Assembly: GCA_937920575.1 (NCBI GenBank)
Contig: CAKZSF010000211.1
Location: 1-6,043, forward strand
Length of the DNA: 6,043 bases
Source: an uncultured Sphingomonadaceae bacterium
Lineage (GTDB): Bacteria > Pseudomonadota > Alphaproteobacteria > Sphingomonadales > Sphingomonadaceae
Direction of reading: 5' to 3'
In this document: one piece after another, positions 1 to 5,878 of the stretch
Layout: each line of letters opens with the position of its first letter
How positions within the stretch are numbered: position 1 is the first letter of the stretch
Notes under the pieces: model-generated
What the model was told of the DNA's origin: nothing
The model's database searches: none
Seen by the model: only the letters and a program-made list of their open reading frames with translations
Position numbers and translations under genes: made by a program

Positions 1-2
1 TG

Positions 3-152
3 GTCTCATTTGCCGACAAAAAAGGCGAAGAACACAGTTTCGAAATTTCCTCGCGCGATTTTCGCATTGGTTTCTTAATGCTCAAGCAGATCTGGCCAGA
101 ATTGCATGCGAAAAACAACCGCGTGAAAGGGGTAGCTGCCCCTTCAAGATAG
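3..152 (+). CDS. 3' end of an unrecognised protein (partial)
   Basis: This is an open frame entering from the left edge and ending at TAG 150-152, giving the last 49 residues of a protein. The tail is charged and mixed (it contains SSRDFRIGFLMLKQIWPEL and ends VAAPSR). It has no transmembrane segment or recognisable motif. Of the three plus-strand frames this one gives the most protein-like composition; frame 1 stops at position 78, and frame 2 runs to about 165 but reads as Arg/Cys-rich noise. The gene converges on the minus-strand GFA-like gene with only 29 nt between the two stop codons. I do not recognise the family, and the N-terminus lies outside the window. Confidence 0.55.
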   Translation, partial: VSFADKKGEEHSFEISSRDFRIGFLMLKQIWPELHAKNNRVKGVAAPSR

Positions 153-154
153 GT

Positions 155-183
155 GTCGAAGAATAGGTTCTCGACCGCGTTTT
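155..183 (+). terminator. Weak candidate terminator between convergent genes
   Basis: GTCGA (155-159) pairs with TCGAC (171-175). After one bulged A, GAA (161-163) pairs with TTC (168-170), leaving a TAGG loop. CGCG and then TTTT (180-183) follow on the plus strand. The position just past a plus-strand stop codon fits a terminator, but the stem is short and the T run is offset by four bases. The assignment is tentative. Confidence 0.3.
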
Positions 184-613
184 AGTCGAAAGAGAAGCCC
201 GCCGCTTTCGCTTCTTCGATAACCTCTTGTGCCGTTTGACAAGGATGATCGCCGTTCAGCCGCGACCATGTCGCACGCTCATCTACGAAGATCTCTTTCT
301 CAATTGTGTAGTTGATCGAGGCATCAAAAAGTCCGGCGGAAAAACTCCGCCCGCCAGTTGGTAGAAATGTGTACCACAGGCTGCTGCCGCACTTGTTACA
401 AAATCCACGCTCTGCCCAATCGCTAGAGCGGTATTCTGTGATCGATTCCTCACCTTGGATGTCGTGGCTCTCGCCAGTCAGCGCAGTGTAGAACGACCCA
501 GACCAACGGCGACACATGTCGCATTGGCAGACCTCGATCTCGTGCTTTGGGTCCGTCACAGTGATGTGAACTGCGCCGCAAAGACATTGGCCAGAAATCT
601 TCTCGCCTGACAT
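182..613 (-). CDS. GFA/CENP-V family zinc-binding protein
   Basis: This 143-aa protein has the fold signature of the GFA family, named after glutathione-dependent formaldehyde-activating enzyme (S-hydroxymethylglutathione synthase). The zinc cysteines are all visible: C10-L-C12-G near the start, then C29-Q-C31-D-M-C34, and C72-N-K-C75-G followed by SSLWY. The CxC plus CxxC ligands form the structural zinc site, and the central CxCxxC is the family's catalytic or second zinc site. The length is normal for a single-domain member and it has no signal peptide, so it should be cytoplasmic. Most GFA-like proteins have no proven formaldehyde activity, so the substrate is open. The ATG at 611-613 lies 3 nt beyond the stop codon of the upstream Lrp-type gene, which indicates an operon. 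Its own Shine-Dalgarno is weak, consistent with translational coupling. It ends TAA at 182-184. Confidence 0.88.
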   Translation of the reverse strand: MSGEKISGQCLCGAVHITVTDPKHEIEVCQCDMCRRWSGSFYTALTGESHDIQGEESITEYRSSDWAERGFCNKCGSSLWYTFLPTGGRSFSAGLFDASINYTIEKEIFVDERATWSRLNGDHPCQTAQEVIEEAKAAGFSFD

Positions 614-616
614 GGC

Positions 617-1078
617 CTAGAGAGGAACCCCTGGCTCATGCTTGCTCGTTCGGATCGTGAGCGAGGTTTTTACACTCGCCACATTGGGCGCTGGCGTTAG
701 CTTACTGGTCAGAAATTCCTGAAAGCTTTGAAGGTCTTGGCTCACGACCTTGAGAATAAAGTCGATCTCGCCATTGAGCATATGACACTCACGCACTTCG
801 GGCAGCTCGTTCACATGCTCCTCAAAAGCACGCAGGTCGGCTTCGGCCTGACTCTTCAAGCTGACCATAGCGTAGACTGTGATTGCAAAACCCAACTGCG
901 AAGCGTCAAGATCAGCATGATAGCCCTTGATCACGCCCTGCTCTTCCAGCGAACGAACACGACGCAGGCATGGCGGAGCGGTGAGACCCACCCGCTCGGC
1001 CAGATCAACATTGGTGATCCGCCCATTGCTCTGCAATTCTGCAAGCAATTTGCGATCGATTGAATCGAGATTGGCCAA
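617..1078 (-). CDS. Lrp/AsnC family transcriptional regulator
   Basis: This 153-aa protein is a feast/famine-type DNA-binding regulator. Residues about 4-60 form the winged helix-turn-helix: it begins MANLDSIDRKLLAELQ, the recognition region is VGLTAPPCLRRVRSLEEQG, and VIKGY follows. Residues about 65-145 form the ligand-sensing RAM domain, with NGEIDFILKVV in the position of the usual G-x-x-D-(F/Y) strand. The family typically binds amino acids or related small molecules and acts as dimers to octamers. I chose TTG 1078 as start because it sits 7 nt after a strong AAAGGGGG ribosome site and gives the canonical family N-terminus. A longer reading from TTG 1099 would translate through that ribosome site. 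The GFA-like gene follows after 3 nt, so this regulator may control its own operon. The effector is unknown. Confidence 0.9.
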   Translation of the reverse strand: MANLDSIDRKLLAELQSNGRITNVDLAERVGLTAPPCLRRVRSLEEQGVIKGYHADLDASQLGFAITVYAMVSLKSQAEADLRAFEEHVNELPEVRECHMLNGEIDFILKVVSQDLQSFQEFLTSKLTPAPNVASVKTSLTIRTSKHEPGVPL

Positions 1079-1085
1079 GATTATG

Positions 1086-1093
1086 CCCCCTTT
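1086..1093 (-). promoter_or_regulatory. Ribosome binding site deciding the Lrp-type start
   Basis: On the minus strand AAAGGGGG is followed by a 7-nt spacer (CATAATC) and TTG at 1078-1076. This is near-ideal spacing and fixes a non-ATG start. The only other in-frame start nearby (TTG 1099) lies upstream of this element. Confidence 0.65.
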
Positions 1094-1119
1094 GCGCAAC
1101 GGCTAGTCGGTGTGCAGAA

Positions 1120-1148
1120 ACAAATGCTAAGGCCCAAATGCCGGTCAA
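1120..1148 (-). promoter_or_regulatory. Possible promoter for the Lrp-GFA operon
   Basis: Read on the minus strand, TTGACC (1148-1143) resembles a sigma-70 -35 box. Seventeen bases further on is ATTTGT (1125-1120), which is a poor -10 match. The spacing and position, about 40 nt upstream of the TTG start, are suitable. The -10 quality makes this tentative. Confidence 0.25.
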
Positions 1149-1263
1149 GCAACTTAATTATATTTGCTATCCAGTGTCCCGCTTTGCAACGCGGGGCTGT
1201 CCAGCGTTCCTACATGTCTGATTGCTGATAGGGCATTTACGGGGTTCCGTATGAGGGGATTCC

Positions 1264-1279
1264 CGCGTGCTAGCGCGCG
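1264..1279. promoter_or_regulatory. Imperfect 16-bp palindrome upstream of the kinase gene
   Basis: CGCGTGCTAGCGCGCG is symmetrical about GCTAGC, with one mismatched pair (T1268 against G1275). It lies 40 nt before the kinase start codon in the divergent intergenic region, so it could be an operator. GC-rich DNA makes such palindromes by chance, so support is limited. Confidence 0.25.
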
Positions 1280-1318
1280 TGCGAATGCTGTCCGAATTTG
1301 GGCCGAACCGGAGACACG

Positions 1319-3094
1319 ATGCAGTTCGATGACCGCCTTGCTACTGTGCTGCGATCCCGGATCGCGAGCGAGCAAGCGGCGCGCACGCAATATTTGCAGC
1401 TGCTCGATTTGCTCGGCACTGCCCCGTATGGCGCACAATCCGAAACGATCGACCAAGCATATTTGCGTCTCGACGAGCTGGACGAGATGATTGCGCCGCG
1501 AGATCGCGCCAGCCTGGTCCGTATTTCCGGTTCACGTATGCGCGACCCGCGACTGGTCTATCGCCTGAGCCAGAGCGAAGAGCCGGCAATCGTCTCCGCC
1601 GCAATGTCCAGCGCACGCTTGAGTGACAGCGACTGGCTAGATTTGATCCCGCAACTGCCTATCGGCGCGCGCGGCTATCTGCGCCACGGCGAGCACAGCG
1701 ATGCGGTCAAGAACTTGCTCGCCCGGCTGGGTATCGGCGATATGGTTCTGACCCAAGGCGAGGATGCAGTTCTAACTGAGCAAGCTGATGATCACGGTGC
1801 GCTCGAACCGGATGAGGCATTCCAAGATTCTGAGCCAGTGGACACACCTGAGCCGCAGCCTGAACCCGACCCGTCGCCCGACTCCTCAAGCGATATCGAG
1901 CCAGAACCCGCTCGACCCCAATCCGAAATTGGCGAAATTGTCCGAAAGATTGAAGCCTTTCGGCAAGCGAAAGGCGCAGCAGCCGCGCGAGAGCAGACAC
2001 ATCCAAACGATCCGCGCCTGCCCTTGGGTGATCGCGACATCGCCAACGCTCAGATTGAGACACGCGCATTCGACTTTGCGACCGATCCCAATGGCCGCGT
2101 GATCTGGGCTGATCCTGCCATTGCGCCGATGGTCTATGGGATGATCTTTCTCGACCGACGTTCAACAGCCCCTGCAAAGCCCGATCCCTCGACATTGGAG
2201 AGCCTGCGGCGCCAACAGCCCGTGCGTGCTGGCACTATCGAATTGACTGCTGCTCCATCGGTCAGCGGCATCTGGCAGATCGATGCCACGCCGCATTTCA
2301 GCCGTTTGACGGGCGCCTATGCAGGCTATGTTGGCCGCCTGCGCCGCATTCCTGAGCCGCAAGCAACAGACGATCCCAGTGTGGCTACCGACGAACCGGG
2401 CGATCGCATCCGGCAATTGCTGCACGAACTGCGCACACCCGTGAACGCGATTCAGGGTTTTGCCGAAGTTATCCAGCAACAGCTGTTCGGCCCTGCACCG
2501 CATGAATACCGCGCACTGGCCGCGACCATCGCTGGGGATGCAGCGCGAATGCTGGCTGGGTTCGAGGAAATCGACCGGCTGGCCAAGCTTGATGCGGGTG
2601 TTGTCGCGCTTGCCGAAGGCGAGGCAGATTTGCACGCCATCGCGACTCAATCGCTGGCGCAGGTAACGCCGGTGCTGGCTGCGCGCGAAGCAGGCTTCTC
2701 TTTCGCCAAGGGCAAAGGGCCCTTCGCAGTTGCCGTGCAGGAAGATGAGCTAGCCCGGATGATCTGGCGCATTTTCGCGGCTCTATCCGCCTCGCTTGAA
2801 CCGGGCGAGCAGGCCAAATGCACTTTGCACACCGGAGCAGGAATGGCGCGGCTGCGCTGGACGCTCCCTGCCACGCTTCAGCCACACAAAGATCTGTTCC
2901 AAGCAACAATCAAGGAAAGCGGTCAGGCTCTGTCCGCCAGTGCGTTCGGCAGTGGTTTTGGATTGCGGCTAGCGCGCGCAGAAGCAGCCGCAAGTGGCGG
3001 CGAATTGCAGCGTGAGGAGGGAAAACTCCTTTTGGAACTGCCTCTATTGGACGAAAAGGGGGATCGTAATGGCGACAATTCCCAATCACAGTGA
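1319..3094 (+). CDS. Soluble PAS/HisKA sensor histidine kinase-like protein with degenerate ATPase domain
   Basis: This 591-aa protein has no signal peptide or membrane segment, so it should be cytoplasmic. Residues 1-145 are helix-rich with a HEAT-like look. Residues about 157-203 are an acidic Pro/Glu/Asp linker. Residues about 245-343 are PAS-like (FDFATDPNGRVIWADP near the start, AGYVGRLRR at the end). HisKA covers about 362-427, with an intact H-box H369-E-L-R-T-P. The C-terminal region (about 438-577) has a G2-like G544-S-G-F-G-L and a closing GGEL strand, but no Asn in the expected N-box (476-492) and no DxGxG G1 box. It may therefore autophosphorylate poorly, or act as a phosphotransferase or scaffold. 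The start is ATG 1319, with GGAG at 1310-1313 five bases upstream; TTG 1298 is in frame but less likely. Its 3' end overlaps the deacetylase gene by 26 nt. No response regulator gene is in the window. Confidence 0.82.
   Translation: MQFDDRLATVLRSRIASEQAARTQYLQLLDLLGTAPYGAQSETIDQAYLRLDELDEMIAPRDRASLVRISGSRMRDPRLVYRLSQSEEPAIVSAAMSSARLSDSDWLDLIPQLPIGARGYLRHGEHSDAVKNLLARLGIGDMVLTQGEDAVLTEQADDHGALEPDEAFQDSEPVDTPEPQPEPDPSPDSSSDIEPEPARPQSEIGEIVRKIEAFRQAKGAAAAREQTHPNDPRLPLGDRDIANAQIETRAFDFATDPNGRVIWADPAIAPMVYGMIFLDRRSTAPAKPDPSTLESLRRQQPVRAGTIELTAAPSVSGIWQIDATPHFSRLTGAYAGYVGRLRRIPEPQATDDPSVATDEPGDRIRQLLHELRTPVNAIQGFAEVIQQQLFGPAPHEYRALAATIAGDAARMLAGFEEIDRLAKLDAGVVALAEGEADLHAIATQSLAQVTPVLAAREAGFSFAKGKGPFAVAVQEDELARMIWRIFAALSASLEPGEQAKCTLHTGAGMARLRWTLPATLQPHKDLFQATIKESGQALSASAFGSGFGLRLARAEAAASGGELQREEGKLLLELPLLDEKGDRNGDNSQSQ
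3056..3062 (+). promoter_or_regulatory. Ribosome binding site of the deacetylase gene, inside the kinase gene
   Basis: AAGGGGG lies six bases before ATG 3069 and within the last codons of the kinase reading frame. It selects ATG 3069 over the in-frame GTG at 2994. Ribosomes finishing the kinase at 3094 would pass over it, which favours coupled translation. Confidence 0.6.
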
Positions 3095-4133
3095 TAGTTT
3101 GCCGTTCGAACGCAATGCAGGGGCAAAAGCGATTACGGGGCCAAACATCTGCACACCGCCCAGACCGGAGCAGATGGCGCAATTCCAGCAGGGATTTGCG
3201 CCGCGTTTCCTGCTGACCGTCGATACTGAAGAGGAATTTGACTGGGGCGCAGATTTCTCGCGGGATCAGCATAGCCTCAACCACGTCCCGCGCCTTGCCC
3301 GGTTCCAACAGTTTTGTGAGGGCGAAGGCGTTGTCCCCTCCTATTTGATCGATTGGCCAATTGCCAACTCGCCAGAGGCCTGCGAAATCCTCGGCGCGGC
3401 CGCCAAGGCCGGCAAGGCCGATATAGGGGTACAGCTGCACCCTTGGGTCAATCCGCCGTTTGAAGAGGAAATCAGCCAGCACAACAGCTTTGCCGGCAAT
3501 CTGCCGCGCGCGCTGGAGCGTGAGAAGCTGATGCGCCTGCGCGATGTCATCGAGAAAAATGTTGGCGTCGAACCGTTGATTTACCGAGCCGGTCGCTATG
3601 GTGTTGGCCAACACAGTGCTGAACTGCTGAAGGAAGCAGGCATTGCAATCGACACTTCCGTGCGCCCGCATTGGGATTACAGTTTTGAAGGCGGCCCGAA
3701 TTATCGTGGCCATCCTTCGACACCTTATTGGGTCGATCAAGAGAAGGAGCTCTTGGAGTTGCCTCTCACCACCATGTTTTGGGGCATGCTCAAGAATCAG
3801 GGCAGCTGGATTTACCCCCGCATGTGGCGTGCGCCCGCAATGCGCGGGGTTCTGTCAAAACTGGCCTTGCTGGAGCGTATTCCACTGACACCCGAAGGCG
3901 TCACAACCGATGAGGCGATTCGCGGTATCGATATGGCTTTGGATGATAAGTTGCCGCTACTGATTCTCTCCTTCCACAGCCCGTCGATCCACGCCGGGCA
4001 CACGCCCTACGTTAAAACCGAGGCGGATTTGGACCAGCTTTATGACTGGTGGCGCAAGATTTTGGCCTATTTGCGCCAACGAAAAGTGGCTTCAACCGAC
4101 GTGCGCGACATTATGAAGCAGGTTATTCGATAA
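3069..4133 (+). CDS. WalW-type polysaccharide deacetylase family protein
   Basis: This 354-aa protein is related to NodB-type carbohydrate deacetylases. The first core strand, FLLTVDTEEEFDWG (47-60), supplies acidic residues D52 and D58 in place of the classical TFDD motif. IGVQLHPWVNPP (119-130) is the metal-site region, with H124. YRAGRYGVG (172-180) corresponds to the substrate-binding Arg motif, and SFHSPSIHAGHTPYV (301-315) carries the late catalytic-type H303. This layout matches proteins usually annotated WalW or polysaccharide deacetylase in sphingomonads, often near exopolysaccharide genes. The true substrate is unknown. There is no signal peptide or membrane helix, so a cytoplasmic sugar or lipid-linked intermediate is more likely than mature wall polymer. 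The start is ATG 3069 with a strong ribosome site; the 26-nt overlap with the kinase implies one transcript. It ends TAA at 4131-4133. Confidence 0.82.
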   Translation: MATIPNHSDSLPFERNAGAKAITGPNICTPPRPEQMAQFQQGFAPRFLLTVDTEEEFDWGADFSRDQHSLNHVPRLARFQQFCEGEGVVPSYLIDWPIANSPEACEILGAAAKAGKADIGVQLHPWVNPPFEEEISQHNSFAGNLPRALEREKLMRLRDVIEKNVGVEPLIYRAGRYGVGQHSAELLKEAGIAIDTSVRPHWDYSFEGGPNYRGHPSTPYWVDQEKELLELPLTTMFWGMLKNQGSWIYPRMWRAPAMRGVLSKLALLERIPLTPEGVTTDEAIRGIDMALDDKLPLLILSFHSPSIHAGHTPYVKTEADLDQLYDWWRKILAYLRQRKVASTDVRDIMKQVIR

Positions 4134-4210
4134 GTTTTGCGTTTATATGCTTGTCTTGTGGCGCATCACCCACTAGTCGGGCCTCCGCGCACTGTGGCGG
4201 TAACCTAGAT

Positions 4211-4287
4211 GGGCCTGTAGCTCAGTTGGTTAGAGCTGGCCGCTCATAACGGCTAGGTCGCGGGTTCGAGTCCTGCCGGGCCCACCA
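4211..4287 (+). tRNA. tRNA with CAU anticodon, probably tRNA-Ile2 (alternatively elongator tRNA-Met)
   Basis: This is a complete 77-nt cloverleaf including encoded CCA. The acceptor GGGCCTG pairs with CGGGCCC (one G-U), and the D stem is GCTC/GAGC. The anticodon stem is GGCCG/CGGCT with loop CTCATAA, giving anticodon CAT at 4245-4247. The T arm is GCGGG-TTCGAGT-CCTGC and the discriminator is A. It is not the initiator, because the first pair is a normal G-C. The C4-G69 and C5-G68 acceptor pairs are features described as positive determinants for TilS, which makes lysidine at C34 and turns a CAU tRNA into Ile2 reading AUA. That favours Ile2, but an elongator Met cannot be excluded without comparing all CAU tRNAs of the genome. 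A second tRNA follows 24 nt later. Confidence 0.93.
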
Positions 4288-4311
4288 CCGCAACAGCGCG
4301 ACAAAATCGGT

Positions 4312-4388
4312 CGGGGAGTGGCGCAGCCAGGTAGCGCACCTGTTTTGGGTACAGGGGGTCGGAGGTTCGAATCCTCTCTCCCCGACCA
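4312..4388 (+). tRNA. tRNA-Pro (UGG anticodon)
   Basis: This is a complete 77-nt cloverleaf with encoded CCA. The acceptor CGGGGAG pairs perfectly with CTCCCCG, and the C1-G72 first pair is typical of bacterial tRNA-Pro. The D stem is GCGC/GCGC, the anticodon stem CCTGT/ACAGG and the loop TTTGGGT, giving anticodon TGG at 4346-4348. The T arm is GGAGG-TTCGAAT-CCTCT. UGG reads CCA and related proline codons. The 24-nt spacer after the CAU tRNA points to a shared precursor transcript. A nested inverted repeat starts at the final A of the CCA. Confidence 0.96.
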
Positions 4389-4435
4389 GTTTTTGCTAGA
4401 GCAAACCATCCGGGGGATGGTTTACCGCAAAAACT
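4388..4435 (+). repeat. Nested inverted repeat (hairpin) after tRNA-Pro
   Basis: There are two perfect 9-bp arms, one inside the other. The outer is AGTTTTTGC (4388-4396) with GCAAAAACT (4427-4435). The inner is AAACCATCC (4403-4411) with GGATGGTTT (4415-4423) around a GGG loop. TAGAGC and ACC form the internal loop between them. No T run follows on either strand, so it is not a standard intrinsic terminator; it could still stop or process the tRNA transcript, or act as a leader structure for the transporter gene. The hairpin itself is clear in the sequence but its role is unknown. Confidence 0.7.
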
Positions 4436-4460
4436 CCCGAGCGTAAGCGAAGGGTCTTAC

Positions 4461-5804
4461 ATGTCCGCTTCCAACGCCACTTCTTCGCAATCACCGAGCA
4501 TTTCCACACAAGCCATATGGGCAATCGCGATTCCCGCGATGCTCACCAACATTGCCACCGCGCTGATCGGAGTGGGCGATATGTGGATCGTCGGCCAGAT
4601 GGACAGCACATCCACCCAAGGCGCCGTTGATGTAGGCGCGCGAATCTTTGCGGTGTTGTTCACGGTGATGAACTTCTTGAAGACCGGCACCACAGGCATG
4701 GTCGCACAGGAAGGCGAACGAGCCGGTGCCGAATCGCAAGTGATGGTGTTGGTGAAAGGGCTGTTCGTCGCGCTTGTGATTGGCGCGCTGGTACTGCTGG
4801 CCAAGCCAATCATCCTGCCTTTCGCGCTGGATGCTCTGGGCGCACAAGAAACCGTTCGCGCCGAAGCAGAAACCTATGCCGAGATCCGCTATTGGACAGC
4901 ACCGGGCGTCATGCTCAATCTTGCCTTGATGGGCTATCTGATCGGCAGGCGGCAAATGACTGCCGTGCTAATCTTTGAAGTCGGGTATAATCTGCTCAAT
5001 GTCGGCTTAGGCCTTTGGCTGGCCTTGCGCCTCGATTGGGGCATCGCCGGGATTGGCTGGTCTAGTTTCGCCGCAGAATACGCAAAGCTGCTGGTGGTTT
5101 CGTTGTTTGTGTTTCGCGGGACAGTTTCTGCCTTGGCTCTGAAATGCCTGAGCAAAGTTCCCTTTCGTTGGAACAGCATCAAACCATTTCTCAGCGTCAA
5201 CCGCGACCTGTTTTTCCGCACAGTCATCCTGATGATCGCAATTGGTGCGCTCACCCGGTTAAGCGCTGAAAGAGGGGACGCGGTGCTCGCCGCCAATGGC
5301 ATCATGTATCAAATGTTCGTGCTCACAGCCTTGCTGCTCGATGGCTTCGAGAATGCGGCCCAAGTTCTGACTGGGGAACGCATCGGCGCGAAGGACCGCG
5401 CAGGCTTCGCAGCCTATGTGAAGGCGATTTTGTGGCGCGGTTTCGCGGCTGCCGGAGTGGTCAGCATTCTGTTCCTCCTGCTCGGGCCGTTCATACTCGC
5501 CCAATTTGCGGCCACGCCAGAGGTGCTTGCCGAAGCCGAAAAGGTCGGCTGGTGGCTCGCGATCATCCCGATTGCCGGGGTGGCCGGATTTGTCTTCGAT
5601 GGCGTGTATGTCGGGGCAAGCTGGACCCGTGCCTTGCTCGGCACCATGGTGGTTGCTTCGCTGCTTTACGCCGCGCTCCTGTGGCTGACATGGCCATTGG
5701 GCAATCAAGGTATATGGCTCAGCTTCACCGCTTTCTTGGCGATCCGCGCCGTGCTGCAAGCTCTCTGGCTGCCGCGCCTGACCAAACACAGCATCGCAAG
5801 CTAA
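4461..5804 (+). CDS. MATE family efflux transporter, DinF-type
   Basis: This 447-aa polytopic inner-membrane protein has the usual length for the MATE family and about twelve hydrophobic helices. MATE proteins export cationic drugs or toxic metabolites in exchange for H+ or Na+. The first helix carries ALIGVGDMWIVG, with an acidic D40 at the position of the conserved helix-1 Asp used for coupling in DinF and archaeal-type members. The second half contains VNRDLFFRT (246-254) and LLDGFENAAQVLTGERIGA (292-310), which match the DinF-branch signature around helices 7-8. ATG 4461 is preceded by GAAGGG (4449-4454) at six bases, which fixes the start. The gene follows the tRNA pair and nested hairpin and may use its own promoter or read-through. 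The substrate cannot be told from sequence. It ends TAA at 5802-5804. Confidence 0.9.
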   Translation: MSASNATSSQSPSISTQAIWAIAIPAMLTNIATALIGVGDMWIVGQMDSTSTQGAVDVGARIFAVLFTVMNFLKTGTTGMVAQEGERAGAESQVMVLVKGLFVALVIGALVLLAKPIILPFALDALGAQETVRAEAETYAEIRYWTAPGVMLNLALMGYLIGRRQMTAVLIFEVGYNLLNVGLGLWLALRLDWGIAGIGWSSFAAEYAKLLVVSLFVFRGTVSALALKCLSKVPFRWNSIKPFLSVNRDLFFRTVILMIAIGALTRLSAERGDAVLAANGIMYQMFVLTALLLDGFENAAQVLTGERIGAKDRAGFAAYVKAILWRGFAAAGVVSILFLLLGPFILAQFAATPEVLAEAEKVGWWLAIIPIAGVAGFVFDGVYVGASWTRALLGTMVVASLLYAALLWLTWPLGNQGIWLSFTAFLAIRAVLQALWLPRLTKHSIAS

Positions 5805-5820
5805 CTCAGAAACCGTTCAG

Positions 5821-5840
5821 ACAAACTGATACAAACTGCG
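5821..5840 (+). repeat. Two tandem 10-nt units upstream of the DUF1800 gene
   Basis: ACAAACTGAT is followed directly by ACAAACTGCG, so eight of ten bases repeat with a period of one helical turn. The pair lies in the 74-nt gap between the transporter stop and the next start. It may be a regulator contact site or chance. Confidence 0.35.
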
Positions 5841-5878
5841 ACCTGACTTCATCGAACCAAGGGGTTAGCATTCGCAAT

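Noticed and set aside
127..144. AAGGGG/CCCCTT hairpin near the end of the first gene
   Set aside because: It lies inside coding sequence, has a six-base stem and no real T run on either side, so a terminator claim is not supported.
728..1063. 111-codon plus-strand open frame opposite the Lrp-type gene
   Set aside because: It is the reverse of a clear Lrp/AsnC protein, with no motif or ribosome site of its own.
1298..1318. TTG start adding seven residues to the kinase
   Set aside because: ATG 1319 has GGAG at a good distance, and the extension would translate through that site.
3015..3033. AGGAG/CTCCT stem followed by TTT inside the kinase gene, resembling a small terminator
   Set aside because: The stem is five pairs with an AT-poor tail, lies in frame in the kinase gene, and would cut off the coupled downstream gene.
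2994..3068. Upstream GTG start that would extend the deacetylase by 25 residues
   Set aside because: The extension is Cys/Trp/Arg-rich, translates kinase sequence in another frame and has no family match, while ATG 3069 has a strong ribosome site.
2910..3740. 276-codon open frame on the minus strand opposite the kinase end and the deacetylase
   Set aside because: It lies antisense to two well-supported genes, shows no family motif, and is explained by codon bias in GC-rich coding DNA.
4134..4210. Promoter for the tRNA pair
   Set aside because: TTGTCT at 4151 is a possible -35, but no -10 box lies at proper spacing, so no site is called.
4181..4460. Integration site or mobile element at the tRNA genes
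   Set aside because: No integrase, partial tRNA copy or direct repeat of the tRNA 3' end is present in the window, and ordinary genes lie on both sides.
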